Source of the DNA: Enorma phocaeensis
GTDB lineage: Bacteria > Actinomycetota > Coriobacteriia > Coriobacteriales > Coriobacteriaceae
Length of the DNA: 64,000 nt
Direction: 5' to 3'
Assembly (NCBI RefSeq): GCF_016901575.1
Contig: NZ_JACJKQ010000002.1
Coordinates: forward strand, 1-64,000
Shown here: one piece after another, positions 26,751-35,346 of the stretch
Layout: every line of letters begins with the position of its first letter
Numbering within the stretch: the first letter of the stretch is position 1
Made by a program: the position numbers and the translations under genes
The notes under the pieces: model-generated
What the model was told of the DNA's origin: nothing
The model's database searches: none
What the model saw: only the letters and a program-made list of their open reading frames with translations

Positions 26751-27892
26751 GGGCCCTGATGGTCGCGGAGTTTCGCAAGCTCGCCATGATGCCGGTGCTC
26801 GCGGGGTTCCTTGCACTGAGCCTGCTCTTCAACGCATTGATCGTTGCGGGGTCGTCATACCTGGTCCCGTACGTGCGCTCGGCGGCTGGGGTGACGCGCT
26901 CCTTTGGGGGGCGTATCGACGAGACGATGCGGGAAGCCTTTGCGGCGGGCGCGACCGAGGAGGACCGCGCGCTGCTGGGCGATGCGGTGGCGACGGCCGA
27001 GAACATCTTTGAGGGCATGGATACGGCAGAGCTCTCCGCGCACTACACAGCCCCTTTGGGACCCTCGTCGCTCGCAGCTCTGATCGAGCGCAAGTACCAG
27101 GCGTTGCAGGCGCGGGTGGACCACCTTGCCGCGACAGGCGCAGCCCTTGATCTCTACGCAGGGCCCTACACCCACGACGTGCACCAGCTGCTTTTTGGCA
27201 GACTTATGCCCGCGGTGATCGGCGAGGGAGCGTTGGCGGGCATTGCTGTCGCCCTCTTGTTGCAAGAAGTGGAGCGGATGGCCGGAACGCGCCAGATGCT
27301 CTTCTCCTCTGCTATTGGCCGTCGCATCATGCCGGTTAAGCTCGCATGCGCGGCTGCGGTGGGGCTTGCGTGCTACGTGCTGCTCGCGGCGGCTACGCTC
27401 GGCGGCGCGGTCTTCTTCCTAGGTGCGGGCGACCTCATGGGTGCGAACGTGTCGAGCCAGTTCAACTTCTTGGTCGAGGGGAACCTCATCAAGCCATTCA
27501 TGACCTGGGGCGATTTCACGGTAGCGGGATACTTGCTTGCCACATGTGCGCTCGGGGCGGCTTTGGTGCTTATGGCCGTGGTGACGGCGAGTGCCTGGGG
27601 CACGCTGTTTCGCGATGCGTACCGCACGGCGCTTGCGCTTGCGGCCGCCTGCGTGTCGATGCCCGTTATCTCGGACATGGCGGCGCGGATGGGGGCGTGG
27701 GAGATGTACGCGGCAGCCTCATTTTTGCCGGTCAACGTATGGCTGCGGGCTTGGGCATGGTTTACCGACCAAGGGCGCTTCTCCTTCATTCCCTGGCACG
27801 AGGCCGTCGCGGTGGGCGTGGGACTTGTTGGCGTGGCGGCGATGGCTGGTTGGTCGTACCGGCGGTTTTCCCGGAGGGACGTGGTGGTATGA
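26747..27892 (+). CDS. ABC transporter permease 1
   Basis: 381 residues, start overlapping the ATPase stop by four bases. One TM segment near the N-terminus (about 14-40) is followed by a ~130-residue external region with many charged residues and then five or so further TM segments (from about 155). This large first extracytoplasmic loop is seen in ABC-2-type permeases of the bacitracin/lantibiotic resistance and ABC-2 membrane families. No sequence motif assigns a substrate. Confidence 0.78.
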   Translation: MRALMVAEFRKLAMMPVLAGFLALSLLFNALIVAGSSYLVPYVRSAAGVTRSFGGRIDETMREAFAAGATEEDRALLGDAVATAENIFEGMDTAELSAHYTAPLGPSSLAALIERKYQALQARVDHLAATGAALDLYAGPYTHDVHQLLFGRLMPAVIGEGALAGIAVALLLQEVERMAGTRQMLFSSAIGRRIMPVKLACAAAVGLACYVLLAAATLGGAVFFLGAGDLMGANVSSQFNFLVEGNLIKPFMTWGDFTVAGYLLATCALGAALVLMAVVTASAWGTLFRDAYRTALALAAACVSMPVISDMAARMGAWEMYAAASFLPVNVWLRAWAWFTDQGRFSFIPWHEAVAVGVGLVGVAAMAGWSYRRFSRRDVVV

Positions 27893-29103
27893 GACTTGTG
27901 ATCGGTGAGCTGCGCAAGCTCTGGCGTTTGTCGATCGTCCTTGCGTTGCTTTTGCTCAGTGCTCTCTTCTACTTGCTCTTTCCGTCTTATTATGTGACCG
28001 TTGGCCTGGGACGCAACGAGCCGGCGCATACAACGCTGATGCTCGCGCGCTCCTGGGCCGGGCGATTCGGCCCTACCATCGATGCGCGCGAGCGGGCCGA
28101 GATCGCTCAGGACCTCGCGGAGGAGCAGGGGCGCTTGGCGGCCTTTCTTGCGACGGATGAGCGCGCGCAGGCGCTCGGCATCACGAGCTGGGACGAGCTG
28201 CGGGCGGCGGACGAGGCACGTCTGGAGGATGCCGCCGCCGGGATGGAGCTGCCTGACGATGGCTTCTCCGAGCTGTGGTCCGCGGTGCTCGAGGATGCAG
28301 ACGGCTACCTGATCCAAGAGATGGAGGCCTATCTCGTGGGGTGGGACGCTCGCGCCGCCGATCCGGACTATACCGTTGCGCTGCCCTCGTATGTTGGGGA
28401 TGCTGCCTTCGCACGTGTTCGCGAGCTCGGGATGCGTGCAGAGGATGGATATCTATCCGTGTACATCATGGAGATGCTTGGATTCTATATGCGCTATCTA
28501 GCCGTGCACGTGCTCGCTGCGACGCTTGTGCTCGTGTCGCCTGTGCTCGTGCGGGATCGGTTGCACCGGGTCCGGCCGTTACAGCTGACCTCGCGCAGCG
28601 GGCAGCGCGTGCTGTGGGCGCAGTTAGTGGCGACGCTTGTGAGCGCGGCGGGCATCGCTGTGGTGTGCTTGGCAGCCTATGCGGTGCCGCTCGCAGTGCT
28701 CGGCGTGTTCGACCTGGGCAGCAGCATGGTCGGGAGTCTCGCGTGGGACGTGCGCTTCCCCTGGTTCGATATGAGCATGGGTCTCTATCTTGGTATCCGT
28801 GCGGCGATGGTGCTCATGCTCGGACTTGCGACGGCTGCCTTCGCGTTTGCGCTCTCGCGCGTGAGCGCAGGATACGTGGGCGTTTTGCTCAAGGCGATCC
28901 CGCTCTTTGTGGTGTTGGGTCCGCTTGCGTCTCCGATGCTCTTCGATGCGACATTTTGCATCCGCGAGCCGTGGTCTGGTGCAGACTGGGTGATTCCGCC
29001 CGGCGGGGAGGCTGCTGCACTTGCGCTCGTTGCCGCGGCAGCGCTGGCACTGGCGTGCGGGCTGTGCGCGCACCAGAGGTCGCGCTCAGGCTTGCTGCGC
29101 TAG
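27889..29103 (+). CDS. ABC transporter permease 2
   Basis: 404 residues, starting MRLVIGELRKLWRLS with a four-base overlap onto permease 1. Same layout as permease 1: one N-terminal TM segment (about 14-34), a long acidic external domain (about 45-195), then about six TM segments. The two permeases are probably paralogues forming a heterodimer with the shared ATPase. The pair is the output of a sigma-factor-led operon, which suggests export or sensing of an envelope-active compound. Confidence 0.78.
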   Translation: MRLVIGELRKLWRLSIVLALLLLSALFYLLFPSYYVTVGLGRNEPAHTTLMLARSWAGRFGPTIDARERAEIAQDLAEEQGRLAAFLATDERAQALGITSWDELRAADEARLEDAAAGMELPDDGFSELWSAVLEDADGYLIQEMEAYLVGWDARAADPDYTVALPSYVGDAAFARVRELGMRAEDGYLSVYIMEMLGFYMRYLAVHVLAATLVLVSPVLVRDRLHRVRPLQLTSRSGQRVLWAQLVATLVSAAGIAVVCLAAYAVPLAVLGVFDLGSSMVGSLAWDVRFPWFDMSMGLYLGIRAAMVLMLGLATAAFAFALSRVSAGYVGVLLKAIPLFVVLGPLASPMLFDATFCIREPWSGADWVIPPGGEAAALALVAAAALALACGLCAHQRSRSGLLR

Positions 29104-29218
29104 GAGCCATGTGGTGATGAGGCGGTGCAGGTGGGTGCCGGTGCAGGTAGGCGCGCGAACTCCCCCAACCGATTCGAACGTCGCTCGCTACGACCCCTGG
29201 ATTCCTCGTGCCAAGCCA

Positions 29219-29253
29219 AAAGTGAGACTATAAGGGCCGTGGTCTCGCTTTTG
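29219..29253. terminator. Bidirectional hairpin after the ABC operon
   Basis: Arms AAAAGTGAGAC and GTCTCGCTTTT pair over 11 bases with one G-T pair around a GC-rich loop. T-rich ends on both strands suit a shared terminator between the plus-strand ABC operon and the minus-strand YbaK gene. Confidence 0.55.
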
Positions 29254-29304
29254 ACCTCGTTTCGAGCAAGAAACTGAGACTACGTTGCCTCTGGACTCAA
29301 ATGG

Positions 29305-29353
29305 AGCGCCGCCCTGATTCGGCGCGGGGGCGGGTCCGAACCAGGGCGGCGCT
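29305..29353. repeat. Long two-part inverted repeat near a convergent junction
   Basis: A 12-base perfect outer stem AGCGCCGCCCTG (29305-29316) with CAGGGCGGCGCT (29342-29353), then a single A/C mismatch, then a 5-base inner stem TTCGG/CCGAA. Loop of 13 bases. It lies 30 bases past the YbaK stop (minus strand) and could terminate it, but lacks a T tract. Confidence 0.6.
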
Positions 29354-29383
29354 GCCGCGGCGTATATACGCGCCAAAGCGTTG

Positions 29384-29854
29384 TTACGACGGCAGCTTGC
29401 AGACGTCGATCCAGGTGCAGGGGGCACAGAGCTGCTCAAGCTCGTCGCAGGTGAGGCGGACGGCGCTGCTCGAGCTTCCTGCGGCAGGATAGATTTCCTC
29501 GAAGCGCCTGAGCGAGGCGTCGAGATAGATGTCGCAGCCGTCGTTGACGGCAAACGGGCACACGCCGCCCACCGCATGGCCGATGCGCTCTTCAGCGTCG
29601 GCAGCCGAGAGCATCTTGGCCTTGGTGTGGAACTGCGCCTTGTACTTTGGATTGTCGATGCGCGCGTCGCCTGCGGCGACGATCAGCGCCACGCGGTCTC
29701 CGACGTAGAACGAGAGCGTTTTGGCGATGTGTGCGGGCTCGACGCCGACTGCCTGCGCCGCGAGCTCCACCGTGGCGCTCGAGGTGTCAAACTCCATCAC
29801 GCGGTCTTCCATGCCGCGTTCGCGCAGAAACGAACGAACCTTATCAATCGCCAT
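29384..29854 (-). CDS. YbaK/EbsC-type aminoacyl-tRNA deacylase
   Basis: 156 residues with GGGAGG before the ATG at 29854. The YbaK fold is indicated by AKTLSFYVGDRVALIVAAGDARIDNPKYK, with the conserved Lys45 (AKTL) used to hold the mischarged tRNA ester in characterised relatives, and VGGVCPFAV (GGxxP loop) at about 95-103. The family hydrolyses mischarged Cys-tRNA(Pro) or Ala-tRNA(Pro). Because the YbaK, ProX and EbsC subgroups differ in specificity I give no symbol. It is a single-gene unit. Confidence 0.85.
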   Translation of the reverse strand: MAIDKVRSFLRERGMEDRVMEFDTSSATVELAAQAVGVEPAHIAKTLSFYVGDRVALIVAAGDARIDNPKYKAQFHTKAKMLSAADAEERIGHAVGGVCPFAVNDGCDIYLDASLRRFEEIYPAAGSSSSAVRLTCDELEQLCAPCTWIDVCKLPS

Positions 29855-30147
29855 GCCGATTCCCTCCCCGTGGGCGCTTCGCGCGGTCGCGTCTGTATCG
29901 ATCGCGCTGAGCGGTGCAGCGGGCGCCATGCGCCGCACGAAGCGCTGCGCTGTAGCGAACCCATCCAGCTTAGCGCCGCCACGCCTTCGAGAACAGACCT
30001 GATCGCTCTCGACTCCAATCGGTAACCGATGCGGCGACACGTGTGAAAGGGCGCCCGGCGGATGACCGTCGAGCGCCTTGGACTGGCCGATGGTGCCGGA
30101 CGGGCGCATGGCTTGGGTGGCGTGAATCCCAGCGACCCGCTTCTGGG

Positions 30148-30615
30148 CTAGACCGTCATGCCTCCGTCGACGGGGAGCACGGCGCCCGTGACATAGCTCG
30201 CCATGTCGCTCGCCAGGAATACGAAGGCGTTTGCAACGTCTTCGGGCCGACCGACGCGCTTCATGGGGATGGCGTCGGCGATGGGTTTGATCATCTCCTC
30301 GGGGAGGGATGCATCCATATCGGTTGCGGTGACGCCGGGCGCGACCGCGTTCACGCGGATGCCGCGCGGGCCCAGCTCGCGGGCAAGCGAGATGGTGATG
30401 CCGTTAACGGCAAACTTGCTCATGGGATAGCCCACGCCGGAGGGCTGGCCCATCTTGCTCACCATGGAGCTCGTATTGATGATCACGCCTCCCTCTTCAA
30501 GCACGCGGGAGGCTGCCTGGCAGCCGTTGAGGACGCTCTTGACGTTGATGTCGATGATGCTGTCGAACTCCTCGGGCGTGTAGTCACCGAGCGGCGCCCC
30601 TTCGTTGGACGCCCG
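30148..30615 (-). pseudogene. 5'-truncated short-chain dehydrogenase (FabG-like)
   Basis: The frame up to the stop at 30148 has everything of an SDR from the middle on: DYTPEEFDSIIDINVKSVLNG, the catalytic Ser in INTSSMVSK, Tyr and Lys in GYPMSKF, and NAVAPGVTATDM to the usual ASYVTGAVLPVDGGMTV end. The first ~80 residues, with the TGxxxGIG coenzyme-binding loop and the NNAG motif, are missing; upstream of about 30615 the frame reads into unrelated residues up to 30813. No start or ribosome binding site fits. A deletion has probably removed the 5' end, leaving the fragment next to a divergent zf-TFIIB gene. Confidence 0.8.
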
Positions 30616-30775
30616 TGCCGCCGCGGAGGCCGGTCCTGCCTGCGCGCATGCCGTTTTGATGCCACGTCTGCAACATATCGAGAGGCGCTGGGTATAAGGA
30701 CCCTCGTGACCATCTTCCGGCGTGACGCCGCCCGCGTCATGCCGAGGAGCCGACCTCGTGTGGAGAGGGCCGACC

Positions 30776-31138
30776 ATGAAATGTCCCGTATGCAAAGACG
30801 TCACGCTGCTCATGAGCGAGAAGAACGGCGTGGAGATCGACTACTGTCCCGAGTGCCGCGGCATCTGGCTCGACCGCGGAGAGCTCGACAAGATCGTCGA
30901 GCGCGCCCGTACCGCCGAGCAGAGCTATCGCGAGGAGCACCGTCGCGAAGCGCGTGACGATCGTCGGGCCTATAGCAGCTACGACGATCGCGACTCGTAT
31001 GAGGAGCGCCGCCGCGACGAGCGCCGTCGCGAAGAGCGCCGCTACGACGATGACCGCTACTACAAGGACAAGAAAAAGAAGAAGCAAAACCCCATGTCCG
31101 CCCTTTCCGACATCATGGAGATCTTCGGCGGAGACTAG
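30776..31138 (+). CDS. zf-TFIIB domain protein with charged tail
   Basis: 120 residues starting MKCPVCKDVTLLMSEKNG. The first 45 residues are a TFIIB-type zinc ribbon, C-x2-C (3, 6) and C-x2-C (24, 27), followed by GIWLDRGELDKI as in most bacterial zf-TFIIB proteins. The remainder is extraordinarily charged: Arg/Asp/Glu/Tyr repeats (RREERRYDDDRYYKDKKKKKQ) and a short hydrophobic end (ALSDIMEIFGGD). These small proteins are widespread and uncharacterised; a nucleic-acid or protein-binding role is plausible. Confidence 0.8.
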   Translation: MKCPVCKDVTLLMSEKNGVEIDYCPECRGIWLDRGELDKIVERARTAEQSYREEHRREARDDRRAYSSYDDRDSYEERRRDERRREERRYDDDRYYKDKKKKKQNPMSALSDIMEIFGGD

Positions 31139-31145
31139 CCCTGGG

Positions 31146-31171
31146 CCCGTCGACGCTGCGGCGTCGACGGG
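31146..31171. terminator. Perfect 11-bp hairpin after zf-TFIIB gene
   Basis: CCCGTCGACGC and GCGTCGACGGG flank TGCG, eight bases past the stop of the zf-TFIIB gene. No T tract follows, so termination would be inefficient or Rho-assisted. Confidence 0.45.
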
Positions 31172-31245
31172 GATTCCCGCAGCGTGCCGACGGGTGCCGC
31201 CCGGCGGTTCTCCCGCGGCGTTCGGCGTGTGTCCGGGCGCCGCGC

Positions 31246-31251
31246 TATACT
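31246..31251 (+). promoter_or_regulatory. Likely -10 element TATACT for the patatin gene
   Basis: TATACT lies about 30 bases before the GTG start at 31280, with a weak TTCGGC 17 bases upstream as a possible -35. Confidence 0.4.
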
Positions 31252-31279
31252 ACCTTCCATCACAAAGGGAGGTATCGAC

Positions 31280-32191
31280 GTGGCCCAGCAAGAGGAAAAG
31301 GTATTTGTTCGGGGGGTTTCTGTTCCGCAGACGGCGCCGGGCGCCCCGAGCGTCGGCGTGGTGCTCGAGGGCGGCGGATTCCGTGGCATGTACACCGCCG
31401 GCATCACCGATGTGTGGATGGAGCGCGGATTTACCGCTACGGCTACGGTGGGCGTGTCGGCGGGCGCCACGTTCGGCTGCAACTTCAAGTCATTGCAGAT
31501 CGGACGCTCGCTCAGGTACAACAAGCGCTTCTGCGCGGATCCTCGCTATGCCAGCCTGCGCAGCCTCATCACCACGGGCGACCTTTTCAACAAGAAGTTC
31601 GCCTATGGACGCCTGCCATGGGAGCTTGACGTCTTCGATGTGGAGACCTTCCAGGCGAATCCCATGCGATTTACCGTCGTGGCAACCGATATCGAGACGG
31701 GAGAGGCGGTCTATCACGACCTTGAGCTCGGACAAGAGGACGATATCGAGTGGATCCGCGCTTCGGCGTCCATCCCCGCGCTGTCTCGTCCCGTACATCT
31801 CGAGGGGCGCAAGCTGCTCGACGGAGGCACGGCAGATTCCATTCCATACGATTGGATGCTCTCGCAAGGCTATGGCCGCTGTGTGGTGGTGTGCACGCAG
31901 GACGGCTCATATCGCAAGCAGCCCAATGGCCTCATGCCGTTTTTGAAGGTCTGGCTGCATCGCTATCCCAAGCTGGTCGAGCTGCTCGCCAACCGCCATC
32001 TGCGCTACAACGACCAGCGCGACCGCCTCTCCCGCCTCGAGAGCGAGGGGGAGGTATTTGTGATTCGCCCATCGGAGCCGATCGTGCTGCCCACGGTCGT
32101 CAAGGATCCAGAGCTGTTGCAACAGGTGTATGACTTGGGCCGGCGCGATGCCGAGGCGACCTTCGATGCCATGATGGCCTACGTTCGATAG
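31280..32191 (+). CDS. Patatin-like phospholipase / acylhydrolase
   Basis: 303 residues, GTG start behind AAAGGGAGG. The Ser-Asp dyad of patatins is intact: oxyanion loop GGGFRG (31-36), nucleophile elbow GVSAG (Ser60) and DGG (Asp181). The spacing matches the RssA/YjjU-like patatins of about 280-300 residues. Such enzymes hydrolyse acyl chains from lipids. No signal peptide or TM segment is seen, so it acts inside or at the inner face of the membrane. The next gene starts eight bases later, suggesting co-transcription with the DUF2130 gene. Confidence 0.88.
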   Translation: MAQQEEKVFVRGVSVPQTAPGAPSVGVVLEGGGFRGMYTAGITDVWMERGFTATATVGVSAGATFGCNFKSLQIGRSLRYNKRFCADPRYASLRSLITTGDLFNKKFAYGRLPWELDVFDVETFQANPMRFTVVATDIETGEAVYHDLELGQEDDIEWIRASASIPALSRPVHLEGRKLLDGGTADSIPYDWMLSQGYGRCVVVCTQDGSYRKQPNGLMPFLKVWLHRYPKLVELLANRHLRYNDQRDRLSRLESEGEVFVIRPSEPIVLPTVVKDPELLQQVYDLGRRDAEATFDAMMAYVR

Positions 32192-32199
32192 GGGGCGTC

Positions 32200-33705
32200 G
32201 TGAACGAGATCAAATGTCCCAAATGCGGCACGGTGTTCCGGGTCGACGAGACCGGCTACGCAGACATTCTGCGTCAAGTCCGCACCGATGAGTTCAAGCG
32301 TGAGCTGGGGGAGCGCGAGCAGCTGCTGCAGCAGGAGCGCGACCAGGCAGTCAGGCTCGCCCAGCAGGAGGCGGAGGCCCGCCTTCAAAAGGGCGTGTCA
32401 GAGCGCGACACGAAGATCGCCGAGCTGACCGCGCGGCTCGAGGCGGCGTCCTCGGAGCGCGAGCATGCATGCCAGCAGGCGGCGGCCGAGGCGCGCGCCG
32501 AGGCGGGGCGAGTCCAGGCGGAGCTTCAACGCGAGGCCGACCGCCTGAAGGCGGAGCTGGCGTCGCTCGAGGGGCGCCAGGAGCTTGAGCTGCAAAAGGT
32601 TCAGGCCGAGGCCGACCGGCATCTTCAAGAAGAGATGGGCCGTGCGCAGGCCGCTGCCGAGGAGCTGCGCTCCCAGCTGCGTGAGCAGAAAAACGCTGCG
32701 GCGCTCGAGCGCGAGCGCGCGGTGGCGAAGGTTGTTTCCGAGCGAGACGAGGCCCGCTCGCAGCTCGCGAGCGAGCGTGCCGTGCGCGCTTCCGAGCGCG
32801 AGCAGCTCAGGGCCTCCCATGCGCTCGAACTCGAGCAGGCCGCAAAAACGAGCGAGGCCCTGATTCGCTACAAGGATGAAGAGATCGAGCGCCTGCGCGA
32901 CATGAAGGCGCGCCTGTCCACCAAGATGGTCGGAGAGTCGCTCGAGCAGCACTGCGAGACCGAGTTCAATCGCATTCGCATGACGGCGTTCCCCCATGCC
33001 TATTTTGAGAAGGACAACGATGTGAGCGGGGGTACGAAGGGGGACTATATCTTCCGCGAATGCGACGAGGCGGGCAACGAGATCGTCTCGATCATGTTTG
33101 AGATGAAAAACGAAAACGACACGACTGCCACCAAACATAAAAACGAGGACTTCTTCAAGAAGCTCGATCATGACCGCACTACGAAGGGCTGCGAATACGC
33201 GATTCTGGTGTCTCTGCTCGAGCCGGAGAGCGAGCTCTACAATGCGGGCATCGTCGATGTGGGCTATCGCTTCCCCAAGATGTACGTGATTCGCCCCCAG
33301 TTTTTCATCCCTATCATCACCCTGCTCAGAAACGCCGCGCTGAGCTCGCTTTCCTACAAGCAAGAACTCGCGCTGGTGCGCCAGCAGAACATCGATGTCA
33401 CCACATTTGAGGAGAAGCTGCTTAAGTTCCAAGACGGCTTCTCTCGCAACTATGAGCTTGCGAGCCGTAAGTTTCAGACGGCGATCGAGGAGATCGACAA
33501 GACCATCGCGCACCTGCAAAAGACCAAGGAGGCCCTGCTTTCGAGCGACCGCAACCTCCGCTTGGCAAACGACAAGGCCCAAGACCTCACCATCAAGAAG
33601 CTCACGCGGGGCAACAAGACCATGAAGGCGGCATTTGAGGAAGCGCGCGCTGCGGGCGGGCGAATCTCGCCGGAGGACGACCAGGGGCAGGTTGTCAAAG
33701 AGTAG
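32200..33705 (+). CDS. DUF2130 protein with zinc finger and coiled coil
   Basis: 501 residues, GTG start eight bases after the patatin stop. An N-terminal CPKCG knuckle is followed by a very long heptad-rich coiled coil (about 25-245, Glu/Ala/Arg/Gln-rich), then the DUF2130 core (about 245-430) with [36 protein letters not shown] and [13 protein letters not shown]. The acidic and Lys residues of that core resemble the restriction-endonuclease-like fold (E-x-K-type: FEMKNE). The family is widespread and has no proven activity. A nuclease-like or phage-related role is an inference from the core residues. Confidence 0.8.
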   Translation: MNEIKCPKCGTVFRVDETGYADILRQVRTDEFKRELGEREQLLQQERDQAVRLAQQEAEARLQKGVSERDTKIAELTARLEAASSEREHACQQAAAEARAEAGRVQAELQREADRLKAELASLEGRQELELQKVQAEADRHLQEEMGRAQAAAEELRSQLREQKNAAALERERAVAKVVSERDEARSQLASERAVRASEREQLRASHALELEQAAKTSEALIRYKDEEIERLRDMKARLSTKMVGESLEQHCETEFNRIRMTAFPHAYFEKDNDVSGGTKGDYIFRECDEAGNEIVSIMFEMKNENDTTATKHKNEDFFKKLDHDRTTKGCEYAILVSLLEPESELYNAGIVDVGYRFPKMYVIRPQFFIPIITLLRNAALSSLSYKQELALVRQQNIDVTTFEEKLLKFQDGFSRNYELASRKFQTAIEEIDKTIAHLQKTKEALLSSDRNLRLANDKAQDLTIKKLTRGNKTMKAAFEEARAAGGRISPEDDQGQVVKE

Positions 33706-33774
33706 GCGAGGCGCCGCCCAGTTGTGTTGCCTTCGCGATATGCCTGCTCCACCTGCGGTGCAGGTTGTGTGTCC

Positions 33775-33780
33775 TATAAT
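33775..33780 (+). promoter_or_regulatory. TATAAT -10 element ahead of the PurF-like gene
   Basis: A perfect TATAAT 64 bases before the ATG at 33844. No good -35 is seen; a short hairpin ACCTGC-GGT-GCAGGT lies just upstream in the spacer region. Confidence 0.45.
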
Positions 33781-33843
33781 GAAGCCCTCGAATCGGCCAC
33801 CGCGACACAACGACAAACGACGCGATTTGCAAGGGGAGAGCAT

Positions 33844-35274
33844 ATGGGCGGTTTCTTTGGCGCGGCATCCAAGCGCGACGTGGTGCTGGACGTCTTCTTT
33901 GGCGTGGACTATCACTCGCATCTGGGGACCAGACGTGCCGGCATGGTGTTTTGTGAGGGAACGGGCGGTTTCCAAAAGGAGATCCACTCGATTGAGAATG
34001 CTCCGTTCCGCTCCCGTTTCGACAAGGACCTCGAGCATTTTCATGGCACGAGCGGCATCGGCTGCATTTCCGACACCGATCCGCAGCCGCTGCTCGTCCG
34101 CAGCCACCACGGGACGTTCGCCATCACGACCGTGGGCATCATCAACAACGCCGACGAGCTCATCGAGCGCTATTTCGAGCAGGGCGGCGCCCAGTTCATG
34201 GCGATGAGCTCCGGCGCGGTGAACCATACCGAGCTCGTGGCGGCGCTCATCAACCAGAAGGACGACCTTGTCGAGGGTATCAAGTTTGCCCAATCGCAGG
34301 TCGAGGGCTCACTCACCCTGCTTGTCATGACCGAAGACGGCGTCATCTTCGCGGCGCGCGACCGCATGGGCCGTCTGCCGGTCATCATCGGGCGGGACAC
34401 GGCCGGCGAGGGCTACTGCATCTCGTTTGAAAGCTTTGTCTACCATAAGCTGGGGTACGAGGACGCCTACGAGCTGGGGTCGGGCGAGATCGTGCGCGTC
34501 ACGGCCGAGGGCTACGAGACGCTCTCGCCAGCCACTTCGGAGATGAAGATCTGCGCCTTCTTGTGGGTGTACTACGGCTATCCCAACTCAAATTACGAGG
34601 GCGTGAACGTCGAGGTCATGCGCTATCGCAACGGACGCATCATGGCGCGCGACGAGGCGGCGGCGGGCACGCTTCCCGAGGTCGACTACGTTGCCGGCGT
34701 GCCGGATTCCGGCCTTCCGCATGCCATCGGCTATGCCAATGAGTGCGGCGTCACGTTTGCTCGTCCGTTCATCAAGTACACCCCCACCTGGTCGCGCTCC
34801 TTCATGCCTACCAACCAGGCGGTTCGCGACCGCATCGCCGAGATGAAGCAGATTCCCGTGCCCGAGCTTATCGAGGGCAAGCGCCTGCTGCTCGTCGACG
34901 ACTCCATTGTCCGCGGCACGCAGCTGGGCAACACCGTGGACTTTCTTTACGAGGCGGGTGCCACCGAGGTGCACATGCGCTCGGCCTGCCCGCCGATTAT
35001 GTTCAGCTGCAAATACCTCAGCTTCTCGCGCGGCAAGTCCGACCAGGACCTCATCGCGCGCCGCGTGGTGCGCGAGCTTGAGGGCGAGGAGGGCGACAAG
35101 CACCTCGATGAGTATGCTGACAGCTCGACCGAGCGCGGCAAATGCATGCTGCGTCAGATCTGCGAACAGCTGGGGTTCGATTCTCTGAGCTATCAGAGCC
35201 TGCCGGGCATGCTCGAGGCCATCGGCATCGATCCCGCGAAGGTATGCACCTACTGCTGGGATGGCAGGGAGTAG
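33844..35274 (+). CDS. PurF-like amidophosphoribosyltransferase paralogue lacking the catalytic cysteine
   Basis: 476 residues, AAGGGGAGAG before the ATG. The N-terminal Ntn domain begins MGGFFGAAS where active PurF has (M)CGIFG, so the nucleophilic Cys is Gly. Later glutaminase motifs are recognisable (GTSGIGCIS, GIINNADELIE, GSLTLLVM). The C-terminal half is a normal phosphoribosyltransferase domain with the PRPP loop LLLVDDSIVRGT at about 348-360. Active PurF moves ammonia from glutamine to PRPP; this one cannot use glutamine that way. It may use free ammonia or act in regulation. Hydrophobic and Cys-containing C-terminus (VCTYCWDGRE) is unusual. Confidence 0.85.
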   Translation: MGGFFGAASKRDVVLDVFFGVDYHSHLGTRRAGMVFCEGTGGFQKEIHSIENAPFRSRFDKDLEHFHGTSGIGCISDTDPQPLLVRSHHGTFAITTVGIINNADELIERYFEQGGAQFMAMSSGAVNHTELVAALINQKDDLVEGIKFAQSQVEGSLTLLVMTEDGVIFAARDRMGRLPVIIGRDTAGEGYCISFESFVYHKLGYEDAYELGSGEIVRVTAEGYETLSPATSEMKICAFLWVYYGYPNSNYEGVNVEVMRYRNGRIMARDEAAAGTLPEVDYVAGVPDSGLPHAIGYANECGVTFARPFIKYTPTWSRSFMPTNQAVRDRIAEMKQIPVPELIEGKRLLLVDDSIVRGTQLGNTVDFLYEAGATEVHMRSACPPIMFSCKYLSFSRGKSDQDLIARRVVRELEGEEGDKHLDEYADSSTERGKCMLRQICEQLGFDSLSYQSLPGMLEAIGIDPAKVCTYCWDGRE

Positions 35275-35301
35275 CGAGGCCCTTCAAGGTGACTCGACGG
35301 G

Positions 35302-35333
35302 GGAGGCGGCATCCAGGGGGTGGCGCCTCCTTT
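35302..35333 (+). terminator. Terminator after the PurF-like gene
   Basis: Stem GGAGGCG (35302-35308) with CGCCTCC (35324-35330) followed by TTTGG. It falls between the PurF-like stop and the ThpR start, leaving little room for a separate promoter. Confidence 0.5.
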
Positions 35334-35346
35334 GGTATAGGGGAAG

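Noticed and set aside
29155-29185. tRNA-like T-arm string (TTCGAA context) on the minus strand
   Set aside because: No matching acceptor stem, anticodon arm or CCA end can be drawn around it.
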